Origin: DAOOOW01 sp035387885 | GTDB lineage: Bacteria; Patescibacteriota; Patescibacteriia; UBA2196 | Assembly: GCA_035387885.1 (NCBI GenBank) | Contig: DAOOOW010000025.1 | Location: 1-8,513 of the forward strand | DNA length: 8,513 nucleotides | Reading direction: 5' to 3' | Part shown: in pieces, positions 1 through 5,928 of the stretch | Position numbering within the stretch: the stretch's first letter is position 1 | Layout: each line of letters begins with the position of its first letter | The notes under the pieces: model-generated | The model's database searches: none | Told to the model about the DNA's origin: nothing | The model's input: only the letters and a program-made list of their open reading frames with translations | Position numbers and translations under genes: made by a program

Positions 1-125
1 CGTGGTTCCACCCAGATTTCCCCGCCAAGGCGGGGACACTTTAATAAATTGTTTTAGAGCTTAGGATAAATAATTATCATTACCTGTTGGTTTGGTAGAC
101 CAACCAATCACTCTTTTAAAGAACT
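1..125 (-). promoter_or_regulatory. Probable T-box riboswitch leader (3' part cut by window edge)
   Basis: Read on the minus strand, positions 13-1 spell GGGTGGAACCACG, very close to the T-box core (AGGGUGGNACCGCG). In that core, UGGN pairs with the NCCA end of uncharged tRNA and the flanking bases form the antiterminator. Six bases upstream is a perfect GC-rich hairpin (TCCCCGCC/GGCGGGGA, 36-19), where stem III is expected. A promoter (132-160) would start the RNA near 125. The UGGA variant would favour a tRNA with U73, such as Gly or Cys. The region between 120 and 55 can form short stems (AGAG/CTCT at the base, GTTGG/CCAAC) but not an obvious canonical stem I, so the specifier codon is not assigned. 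The antiterminator 3' strand, the terminator and the controlled gene lie outside the window. The T-box match is seen; the regulation is inferred. Confidence 0.58.
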
Positions 126-131
126 GAATAT

Positions 132-160
132 ATTTTACAATAGATTAATTTTTTAGGCAA
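132..160 (-). promoter_or_regulatory. Sigma70-type promoter for the T-box-like leader
   Basis: On the minus strand TTGCCT (160-155) and TAAAAT (137-132) are separated by exactly 17 bases, each one or two changes from consensus. Transcription would start near 125 and run leftward into the T-box-like leader and off the window edge. Confidence 0.6.
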
Positions 161-174
161 GCCGCTTTTCTTTA

Positions 175-305
175 TTGTCATTCCGACCGAAATGAGCCTG
201 AGTTACTCCACGAATGCGGGGGGGGGGCGAAGGCGAATGAAGTGGAGGAATCTGTCTTTAGATCCCTCGACTCATAACGACCAAAAAAGTCGCTCGGGAT
301 GACAA
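175..305. repeat. REP/MITE-like multi-hairpin element
   Basis: A 131-bp element is bounded by near-perfect 12-bp terminal inverted repeats, TTGTCATTCCGA (175-186) and TCGGGATGACAA (294-305), with one mismatch. Inside are further pairs: CTCCAC/GTGGAG (206-211/242-247), GAGGAATCT/AGATCCCTC (245-253/260-268, one mismatch) and CGAC/GTCG (278-281/289-292). It resembles the widespread 'TGTCATTCCGAGCGAAG…GAGGAATCT…' class of intergenic repeats. It is richer in G+C than its surroundings and contains a run of ten G (218-227). It has no ORF, so it would be non-autonomous. It lies just upstream of the -35 of the leftward promoter. A role as terminator or insulator for the baseplate-J-like gene is possible but unproven. 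Confidence 0.72.
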
Positions 306-327
306 AAACTTTTTCTCTCAATTTCTT

Positions 328-364
328 TATTACCTTATTACTCTATTACACTATTACTTATTAC
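328..364. repeat. Short tandem array, TATTAC with 8-bp period
   Basis: TATTAC occurs five times, starting at 328, 336, 344, 352 and 359, giving spacings of 8, 8, 8 and 7 bases. On the minus strand this reads GTAATA and directly follows the stop codon of the baseplate-J-like gene. Because the period is not a multiple of three, the TAA it carries appears in different reading frames from copy to copy. Confidence 0.75.
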
Positions 365-367
365 TCA

Positions 368-1507
368 TCATTTGACTTCAATACTTATTCTATCCGAAAC
401 TGCTGGCACGCTTTTGACCCAAAAAGGCCAAAACTTAATATCAATACTTTTTATACCGGCAAATTGTGAAAAATAGTATTCTACTCCTTTTTTATCAAAA
501 CCAGCAATTTCTTTTTTATCAAATTTATTTACATCAAAAGAGGCACCGATTTCAGCTGTTAATTTCACATTAATTAGAGCCTTATTATTGACGGTATCAA
601 AATTTTTTATTTGCACTTGCATAGAATCAACTTGCCAATTGGAAATCTTATCAGATAAATTAAGCGCCACTAAGGATTGTTTATATTTTTCTTTAGCCAC
701 AGATAGCAGTTGTTCTTCATCTAAAGCCACAGCTTGGACATTAACTTTGGCTGTTAAGGTAAAATTGGAAACTTGCTCGCCAATTTTTTCAAGGATTGTT
801 TCTTCTTTAATCTCCACGGTTAAAAGATTGTCCGATATTTTTTCTGTGGGAGCCAATTCTTTAAGTAATTCAGCTTTAACTTTGGCTTTTAAATTTTCTT
901 GAAATTTTGTTTTGGCTTGTTGCACATCAACATCAGTCAAGACGCCAATTTTCTGGACGCCACCAGTCATGCTGGTTTCTGAAAGACCATAAATTTTTGT
1001 TTGTAAACTTTTATCTAAACCCGGAATGGTAAACTTGGTGGCGGCAATATTATAACTAGCACCAGTTTCATCAGCGTAAACTTCAGCTTCAATCTCTTGG
1101 CCTGCTGGCACTGAGACATTGTCTTTTAAGCGAAATAATTTATTGTCAGTAGACAAAAAGCGCGTGGTTTTTATTAGTTGTTGGTTGGCTGTGTGATTAT
1201 TGAAGATTTTAATTTTGCCGGTAGCCAGGCCTGGTTTTTCTTCAAATTTAGCCACTTCGCAATTTTCTGAAATTTCCATTTCTTTATTGATTACCTGGCC
1301 GATTAAATCGCTTGGTGTGCTGGTAGAAACAGATAAATCAAATTCTTGTGTTTTAGATTCATTGCCTAAATTTAAACTAATGGTGGCTTTAGCAAAAGAA
1401 AAATAAATAATAAAAATTAACAAAAGAACCACAATAATAATAAACCCTAGGGTTATTTTTTTGAAAGAAGTTGAAGTCGGGGCTTCAGCAGGTGTTTTGT
1501 AAGGCAT
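368..1507 (-). CDS. Baseplate-J-like single-pass membrane protein (CPR family)
   Basis: This 379-aa protein has a short Pro/Thr-rich cytoplasmic head (1-17), one transmembrane helix (about 19-38) and a long beta-rich extracytoplasmic part. Residues about 96-163 carry the recognisable block 'TRFLSTDNKLFRL', 'VSVPAGQ', 'VYADETGASYNIAATKFTIPGL', which in Patescibacteria is often labelled baseplate J/gp47-like. The C-terminus ends with 'FWPFWVKSVP', also typical of this family. The resemblance to phage baseplate protein J is at fold level. There are no phage genes nearby, and the N-terminal anchor suggests a cell-envelope role, so a phage function should not be assumed. The start is the ATG at 1507 directly before the charged head, with no clear ribosome-binding site. 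It stops at TGA and lies 92 bp downstream of dnaE on the same strand. No convincing promoter of its own was seen, so co-transcription with dnaE is possible. Function is unknown. Confidence 0.85.
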   Translation of the reverse strand: MPYKTPAEAPTSTSFKKITLGFIIIVVLLLIFIIYFSFAKATISLNLGNESKTQEFDLSVSTSTPSDLIGQVINKEMEISENCEVAKFEEKPGLATGKIKIFNNHTANQQLIKTTRFLSTDNKLFRLKDNVSVPAGQEIEAEVYADETGASYNIAATKFTIPGLDKSLQTKIYGLSETSMTGGVQKIGVLTDVDVQQAKTKFQENLKAKVKAELLKELAPTEKISDNLLTVEIKEETILEKIGEQVSNFTLTAKVNVQAVALDEEQLLSVAKEKYKQSLVALNLSDKISNWQVDSMQVQIKNFDTVNNKALINVKLTAEIGASFDVNKFDKKEIAGFDKKGVEYYFSQFAGIKSIDIKFWPFWVKSVPAVSDRISIEVK

Positions 1508-1519
1508 GTTTTTAAAATT

Positions 1520-1590
1520 TCTAATATCTAATTTCTAATGTCTAATTGGTAGAAGAGAAATTTTTAGTCATTAGATATTAGTTATTAGTC
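1520..1590. repeat. Two facing heptamer arrays forming an inverted repeat
   Basis: TCTAAT occurs at 1520, 1527, 1534 and 1541, an exact 7-bp period. The opposite-facing motif TTTAG/ATTAG occurs at 1563, 1570, 1577 and 1584, also an exact 7-bp period. The arms include a perfect 11-bp inverted repeat, TAATATCTAAT (1522-1532) and ATTAGATATTA (1570-1580). The arrays fill the gap between the dnaE stop and the start of the baseplate-J-like gene. They could fold in RNA as a weak AT stem. No transposase or coding potential is seen. Confidence 0.75.
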
Positions 1591-1599
1591 ATTTATATT

Positions 1600-4500
1600 T
1601 TATTCTATTTTTATATTACCATTTCCCACAATTTCTTCAAGTTTAAGACGAGATTTTTCTGAATAGCTAATTTTAAAATCCGTTTCTATTTTTCTCAGAG
1701 AACCAGATTGATAAATATTTAAATAAACTGGTATTGGACCTTGAAATTCTTCAAAAACATTTTTGAGTTTGCTATGTATATTAGAATTAAAAAATTTTGG
1801 TAAAGTAATCCAAATTTTGGTTATTTTAGGCGACTGAGCGACTTCTAGATTGCCAGTAGGAATAGGATTATTTTTGGTATGGTTGTTATTATAATTGTTA
1901 TTAAAACCATTACCATTAGTATAATTTTTACGATTAGTTGCGTTTTGCCAATCTGTTAGCATTTGTTCGTTAAGAGTTGATAATTTTTCTTTTTCTAATA
2001 AATAAATTTTTTCAGCTAGAATTTTTATTTTATCATCTTTTTCAGAAACTGTGCCAATAATTAAGACCTGATTATCTTCTTGCCAAATATCAGGATTACT
2101 TTTTAAAATTTTGGGGAAAACAACTATTTCTACATCAGCCATTAGATCGCCGACAATAGCAAAAAGCATGGGTTCACCGGCTTTAGTATTTATTTTTTGA
2201 ATTTTTAAAACCACACCGGCGATTCGAGCTAATTGTCCAATTTGATTTTTAGCTCCAAGACAACTACAAGTAATATAGTTTTTAATTAACTCAGACATTT
2301 CGGCAAAAGGATGACCAGAAATATATAAACCCAAAAGTTCTTTTTCCCAGGCTAGTTTTTGTTTTAAATCGGCGGGCACAGTTGGGTTTAAAGATAATTC
2401 TGGTAATTTTTTTTCCTCAGTTAAACTACCAAATAAGGATATTTGCCCATTATTTTTTTGCTTTTGTTTAGAACGTACAAAATTTAAGAGTTGTTCTATG
2501 TTGGCTAAAACTAAAGCTCTTTCAGCCAAAGAATCTAGAGCGCCAGATTTGGTTAAAGCCTCCAAAGATTTTTTATTTAGATTTTTAGTTTCGACTCTAC
2601 TGAGAAAATCAGCCAAAGATTGATAAGCACCATTCTTTTTTCTTTCAGTAATAATGGTTTGAGCAATATCCGCCCCTAAATTTTTAATAGCTAAAAAACC
2701 GAAACGAATTTCTTGATCATTAATATAAGCAAAATTTGGTTCAGAAAAATTAACATCGGGTGGCAAGACTTTAATGCCGATTTTTTGGCATTCTTGAACC
2801 GCTTCAGCAATTTTTTCTATATCTTCAGACTCAGCAGTCATGACCGCAGTCATAAATTCAGCTGGATAATGGGCTTTTAAATAAGCTGTGCTATAAGCTA
2901 CTAAAGCATAAGAAGCTGCATGGGCTTTGTTAAAACCATAGCCTTTGAAAGGATCAAACAGTTGCCACAAAGCCTCGGCTTTTTCTTTGGTCCAGCCACT
3001 AACTTTTTGGCAACCTTCAATTAAAATTTTTTCTTGTTCGGCCATCAATTCTGGAATTTTTTTGCCCACAGCTTTTCTGAATTTATCTACAGTTTCCCAA
3101 TTATAACCCGCTACATCAATGGCAATTAAAAGTAAATCGTCTTGATAAGTAACTACCCCATAAGTGTCTTTCAGAATTGTTTCTAATTTTTTATCCAAAT
3201 AGGTAATAGTTTTTTTACCTTGTTTTCTGGCGATATATTCGGGAATTGACTCCATGGGACCGGGACGAAAAAGAGCGATCATAGCCATAATTTCTTTGAT
3301 ATTAGTAGGCTTTAATTCCATGAGCCATTTAGTCATGCCCGTGCCTCCAAGTTGAAACATACCAAAAGTATGCCCCAAAGAAATATATTGAAAAGTTTTT
3401 TGATCGTTCAAAGGAATTTTATCTAATTCTATTTTAATATTTTTTGTTTGGGCAATAATTTTTACAGCATCACCTAAAATTGATAAATTGCGAATACCCA
3501 AAAAATCCATTTTAACTAAACCAGCGTCTTCCACAGCATGCATTTCGTATTGGGTGATAATATTTCTTTGACCTTTAGGATCTTTTTGTAAGGGTGTAAA
3601 ATCTGTTAAAGGAGTTGGAGAAATAACTACGCCGGCCGCGTGAATAGAAACGTGTCTGGCACAGCCTTCAACTTTTTTGGCTAAATCTAAAACTTTTTTA
3701 GCATCAGCATTAGTTTCGTAAATATTTTTTAATTCTGGCACTTCCCCCAAGGCTTTATCAATGGTCATGGGGAAGCCTTGGGCACCAAAAGGAATCATTT
3801 TAGAAATTTTATCACCAAATTCATAAGGTAAATCTAAAACTCTAGTCACGTCTCTGACAGCGCCTCTAGCCATCATGGTACCAAAAGTAGCAATGTTGGC
3901 GACTTTGTCATAGCCATATTTTTTTTTGGCATAAGCTATTACTTCATCACGACGGTTATCAGCAAAATCCATATCAATATCGGGTAGTGATGGTCTGAAA
4001 GGATTTAAAAATCTTTCAAAAGGCAAACCAAAGGCTAAGGGATTTAAAGTTGTGATATCTGTGACATAACCAACCAAAGAACCAGCGCAAGATCCGCGAG
4101 TTGTGGTGACAATATCTGCTGATCTGGCCCACTTGATTAAATCTGAAACAATTAAAAAATAGGCAGCATAACCTTTTTGATTGATAATTCGCAGTTCATA
4201 AGCTAAGCGTTTTTTTTCTTCTTCTGTAGGATTAGGAAACTTTTTCTTAAAACCATTTTCTGCGATATTAATTAATTGTTGCTCGGCTGTGGTATTGTTT
4301 GGTAATTCTACTTGGGGAAAATGCCATTTACCCAAAGTTAATTCCAGATTACATTTCTCGGCAATGAGTTCGGTGTTTTTAATAGCTTCGGGAGTGTCTA
4401 TAAAAATTTTGGTCATTAAATCTGGGTGGATATATGATAAATCTACACCAGTCATATTAAGACGTTTGGTGTCCGTTAAAGTTTTGCCAGTTTGGACACA

Positions 4501-5163
4501 AACCAAAACGTCTTGAGCTATTTTATCCTCATCATTTAAATAATGAGTGTCTCTGGCCGCAACTAAGGAGGCGTTGGTGGCTTGGGAAAGTTCTTTTAAT
4601 TTAAGATTAGTTTTAATTTGATCTTCAAATTCACCAATATATTCTAATTCCAGATAAAAATTTTCTTGACCAAAAATATCTTGATATTCTTTAACTAAAG
4701 CCACGGCTTTTTCCCATTGATTATTCATAAGAGCTTTGGGAATTTCTCCGTTCAAACAAGCCGAGGTGGCAATTAAGCCAGAGGATTTTTTTCTTAAAAT
4801 TTTTTTATCAATTCTTGGTTTGTAATAGAAACCATCCAGATGTGCCACCGTGGAAAGATAAATTAAATTTTTATAGCCTTCATAATTTTTAGCCAAAAGT
4901 AGTAAATGCCTAGCTTTATCATCAAGTCCAGGATGTTTTAAATGCAAAGCTCTTGGTGCCAAATACATTTCACAGCCAATAATTGGTTTAATGCCCGCCT
5001 TAGTGCATTTTTGATAAAATTCAATAACTCCATACATGGTGCCATGGTCGGTGAGGGCTAAAGAATGTTGACCAAATTCTTGGGCTTTTTTAACATAACC
5101 ACCAATTTTAGGCAGACCATCTAAAAGAGAATAATGAGAGTGGTTATGAAGAGAGATGAACAT
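1600..5163 (-). CDS. dnaE: DNA polymerase III alpha subunit (replicative polymerase)
   Basis: DnaE synthesises DNA at the replication fork within the Pol III holoenzyme. From the ATG at 5163 it has 1187 aa, the usual family length. Order: PHP domain (1-about 275) with H6, H8, D15, H40, E65, H86, C136, D205 and H207 matching the nine known PHP metal ligands; palm with the catalytic PDIDMDF motif (394-400); FQLGGTGM (603-610); RPGPM (633-637) and TYGVVTYQDD (667-676); KGYGFNKAHAASYAL (740-754); a helix-hairpin-helix region (about 822-878); a clamp-binding motif QISLF (907-911); KELLGLYISGHPF (941-953); an OB fold (about 978-1050); an Asn-rich linker (about 1075-1099); and a C-terminal domain. 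The frame stays open for 43 codons upstream to 5292, but PHP domains begin at 'MFISLHNHSHYS', and the extra stretch has repeat-like intergenic sequence and no family similarity, so 5163 is chosen. There is no Shine-Dalgarno sequence. Confidence 0.97.
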   Translation of the reverse strand: MFISLHNHSHYSLLDGLPKIGGYVKKAQEFGQHSLALTDHGTMYGVIEFYQKCTKAGIKPIIGCEMYLAPRALHLKHPGLDDKARHLLLLAKNYEGYKNLIYLSTVAHLDGFYYKPRIDKKILRKKSSGLIATSACLNGEIPKALMNNQWEKAVALVKEYQDIFGQENFYLELEYIGEFEDQIKTNLKLKELSQATNASLVAARDTHYLNDEDKIAQDVLVCVQTGKTLTDTKRLNMTGVDLSYIHPDLMTKIFIDTPEAIKNTELIAEKCNLELTLGKWHFPQVELPNNTTAEQQLINIAENGFKKKFPNPTEEEKKRLAYELRIINQKGYAAYFLIVSDLIKWARSADIVTTTRGSCAGSLVGYVTDITTLNPLAFGLPFERFLNPFRPSLPDIDMDFADNRRDEVIAYAKKKYGYDKVANIATFGTMMARGAVRDVTRVLDLPYEFGDKISKMIPFGAQGFPMTIDKALGEVPELKNIYETNADAKKVLDLAKKVEGCARHVSIHAAGVVISPTPLTDFTPLQKDPKGQRNIITQYEMHAVEDAGLVKMDFLGIRNLSILGDAVKIIAQTKNIKIELDKIPLNDQKTFQYISLGHTFGMFQLGGTGMTKWLMELKPTNIKEIMAMIALFRPGPMESIPEYIARKQGKKTITYLDKKLETILKDTYGVVTYQDDLLLIAIDVAGYNWETVDKFRKAVGKKIPELMAEQEKILIEGCQKVSGWTKEKAEALWQLFDPFKGYGFNKAHAASYALVAYSTAYLKAHYPAEFMTAVMTAESEDIEKIAEAVQECQKIGIKVLPPDVNFSEPNFAYINDQEIRFGFLAIKNLGADIAQTIITERKKNGAYQSLADFLSRVETKNLNKKSLEALTKSGALDSLAERALVLANIEQLLNFVRSKQKQKNNGQISLFGSLTEEKKLPELSLNPTVPADLKQKLAWEKELLGLYISGHPFAEMSELIKNYITCSCLGAKNQIGQLARIAGVVLKIQKINTKAGEPMLFAIVGDLMADVEIVVFPKILKSNPDIWQEDNQVLIIGTVSEKDDKIKILAEKIYLLEKEKLSTLNEQMLTDWQNATNRKNYTNGNGFNNNYNNNHTKNNPIPTGNLEVAQSPKITKIWITLPKFFNSNIHSKLKNVFEEFQGPIPVYLNIYQSGSLRKIETDFKISYSEKSRLKLEEIVGNGNIKIE

Positions 5164-5244
5164 AAACAATGAATTACGAAGTACAAATAATAAATTATGA
5201 TAGAATAGGCAAGTTTTATACCCGTCTTTTCTTTTTAGATTTAA

Positions 5245-5273
5245 AAAATACATTTCTAATATCATCTTATCAA
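5245..5273 (-). promoter_or_regulatory. Candidate dnaE promoter
   Basis: On the minus strand TTGATA (5273-5268) and TATTTT (5250-5245) are 17 bases apart. Transcription would start near 5238, leaving a leader of about 75 bases before the ATG at 5163. The motifs are moderate matches in very AT-rich DNA. An alternative uses TTGCCT further downstream. Confidence 0.35.
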
Positions 5274-5285
5274 ACGTCAAAATGG

Positions 5286-5302
5286 TTGACAAATTTTGTC
5301 AA
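5286..5302. promoter_or_regulatory. 17-bp palindrome upstream of dnaE (operator-like)
   Basis: The sequence TTGACAAATTTTGTCAA is two perfect 8-bp arms around one central base. It lies between the terminator of the upstream gene and the candidate dnaE promoter, about 13 bases beyond that -35. Its size and symmetry fit a dimeric repressor site, but each arm also contains a TTGACA -35-like hexamer. No binding protein can be named. Confidence 0.4.
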
Positions 5303-5315
5303 TAAAATAATTTGA

Positions 5316-5343
5316 AAATCCTTGCTTTTAAGAGCAAGGATTT
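5316..5343 (-). terminator. Rho-independent terminator-like hairpin after the 119-aa gene
   Basis: A perfect 11-bp stem, AAATCCTTGCT (5316-5326) and AGCAAGGATTT (5333-5343), has a 6-base loop. On the minus strand it starts 22 bases after the stop codon at 5365 and is followed by an interrupted T-rich stretch (TTTTCAAATTATTTT, the first T's overlapping the stem). It would separate the 119-aa gene from dnaE. Confidence 0.65.
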
Positions 5344-5364
5344 AGCAGTCATTACTTATTATAG

Positions 5365-5724
5365 TTAAGCTTTTTCGTTTGGCGAGTTTGTCTTTTTCGC
5401 AAATTTTCTTTTAGGTGCCTCTTCTTTTTTAACAGTTTGTTCATAATTGTCCCAAGAATTTTTTTTATCTTTGGCATAATTTACAATTTTACTTATACCA
5501 TCAACCATTAAAGTTAAGTAACTAGTCGAGTGTTCGATTTTTTCTTTAATTAAAGACAAGAGATTGTCTATTTTTTCTATTTTATCTTCCAGATTTTTGA
5601 TAATTTTTTTAACTCCGCCAATAATAGAAATAAAATAATATAATAACCAGCACATAAATACGGTTAACCAAATAATACAAATAGAAAGCACAACAAATAA
5701 TAAATCTTTAGAAGTGTTTAACAT
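5365..5724 (-). CDS. Small membrane-anchored coiled-coil protein, function unknown
   Basis: This 119-aa protein opens with a short head (MLNTSKD), then one long hydrophobic helix (about 8-36). Next comes an amphipathic, Lys/Glu-rich and probably coiled-coil stretch (about 37-66), a less charged segment (67-85), and a Lys-rich, Pro-containing disordered tail (86-119). The layout (helix, then heptad-like charged helix) recalls the DUF948/YtxH type of small envelope proteins and resembles small conserved proteins I recall from Patescibacteria. I cannot assign a function. It is probably its own transcription unit, with a promoter-like TTGACA-17-ATTAAT upstream and a hairpin terminator 22 bases downstream. 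The ATG at 5724 is chosen because the membrane helix follows directly. No ribosome-binding site is evident. Confidence 0.8.
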   Translation of the reverse strand: MLNTSKDLLFVVLSICIIWLTVFMCWLLYYFISIIGGVKKIIKNLEDKIEKIDNLLSLIKEKIEHSTSYLTLMVDGISKIVNYAKDKKNSWDNYEQTVKKEEAPKRKFAKKTNSPNEKA

Positions 5725-5754
5725 ATAATTGCTTAATCTCTTTTAAAGAGAGAA

Positions 5755-5783
5755 ATTAATTTATTTTTAATTTCAAATGTCAA
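5755..5783 (-). promoter_or_regulatory. Candidate promoter of the 119-aa gene
   Basis: On the minus strand TTGACA (5783-5778, exact consensus) is 17 bases from ATTAAT (5760-5755, four of six matches). Transcription would start near 5748, giving a leader of about 23 bases. That leader contains the small symmetric stem TCTCTT/AAGAGA (5737-5751). The -35 lies inside the left arm of the inverted repeat 5769-5866. Confidence 0.45.
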
Positions 5784-5866
5784 ATTTATAATCAAAGTCT
5801 AAACTTAAAATTTAAATTAAATAGTTTGGTTGTTAGAATTTTGACTTTGATTTGACATTGGTAATT
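5769..5866. repeat. Imperfect inverted repeat in the divergent promoter region
   Basis: The left arm (5769-5799) and right arm (5843-5866) share AATGTCAAAT/ATTTGACATT (5776-5785/5850-5859) and ATCAAAGTC/GACTTTGAT (5791-5799/5843-5851). The left arm carries about seven extra bases between the two blocks. Each arm holds an outward-facing TTGACA. The element looks like a decayed palindromic intergenic repeat. Confidence 0.6.
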
Positions 5867-5885
5867 AAGATTTTAAAAATCTTAA
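5865..5885. promoter_or_regulatory. 21-bp palindrome upstream of the 290-aa gene
   Basis: Two perfect 10-bp arms around one central A (left arm TTAAGATTTT, right arm AAAATCTTAA) end 43 bases before the ATG at 5929 and about 30 bases before the -10. It could be an operator or simply a hairpin in AT-rich DNA. The symmetry is certain and the role is not. Confidence 0.4.
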
Positions 5886-5913
5886 AATTAGTATACCACT
5901 TTTTTAAAAAATA

Positions 5914-5922
5914 TGCTATCAT
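5914..5922 (+). promoter_or_regulatory. Extended -10 promoter placing the start at the ATG (leaderless)
   Basis: TGC followed by TATCAT (-10 at 5917-5922) forms an extended -10. The expected start lies six to seven bases on, at about 5928-5929, the A of the ATG. No good -35 is found at 17-18 bases, which an extended -10 can compensate. The same TGCTAT core recurs in the strong promoter at 7907-7935. Confidence 0.5.
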
Positions 5923-5928
5923 AAAGTT

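Noticed and set aside
328..364. CRISPR-like array
   Set aside because: The repeat units here and at 1520-1590 and 7985-8040 are only 6-8 bp, without unique spacers of uniform length and with no cas genes.
368..370. Alternative genetic code with UGA as glycine
   Set aside because: TGA ends the baseplate-J-like gene exactly where its family normally ends, and the following sequence is a repeat array. The standard bacterial code fits.
588..902. A 104-codon plus-strand frame
   Set aside because: It is antisense to the baseplate-J-like gene. The sequence is Ser/Leu-rich as expected from the reverse of Lys/Glu-rich coding, with no domain or start signal.
1200..1406. A 68-codon plus-strand frame
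   Set aside because: It is antisense to the N-terminal part of the baseplate-J-like gene, with no recognisable features.
4289..4516. A 75-codon plus-strand frame
   Set aside because: It lies entirely opposite the conserved DnaE PHP region and shows no family similarity.
5164..5292. N-terminal extension of DnaE to the ATG at 5292
   Set aside because: The PHP domain starts at the ATG at 5163. The extension covers a candidate promoter and repeat-like DNA.
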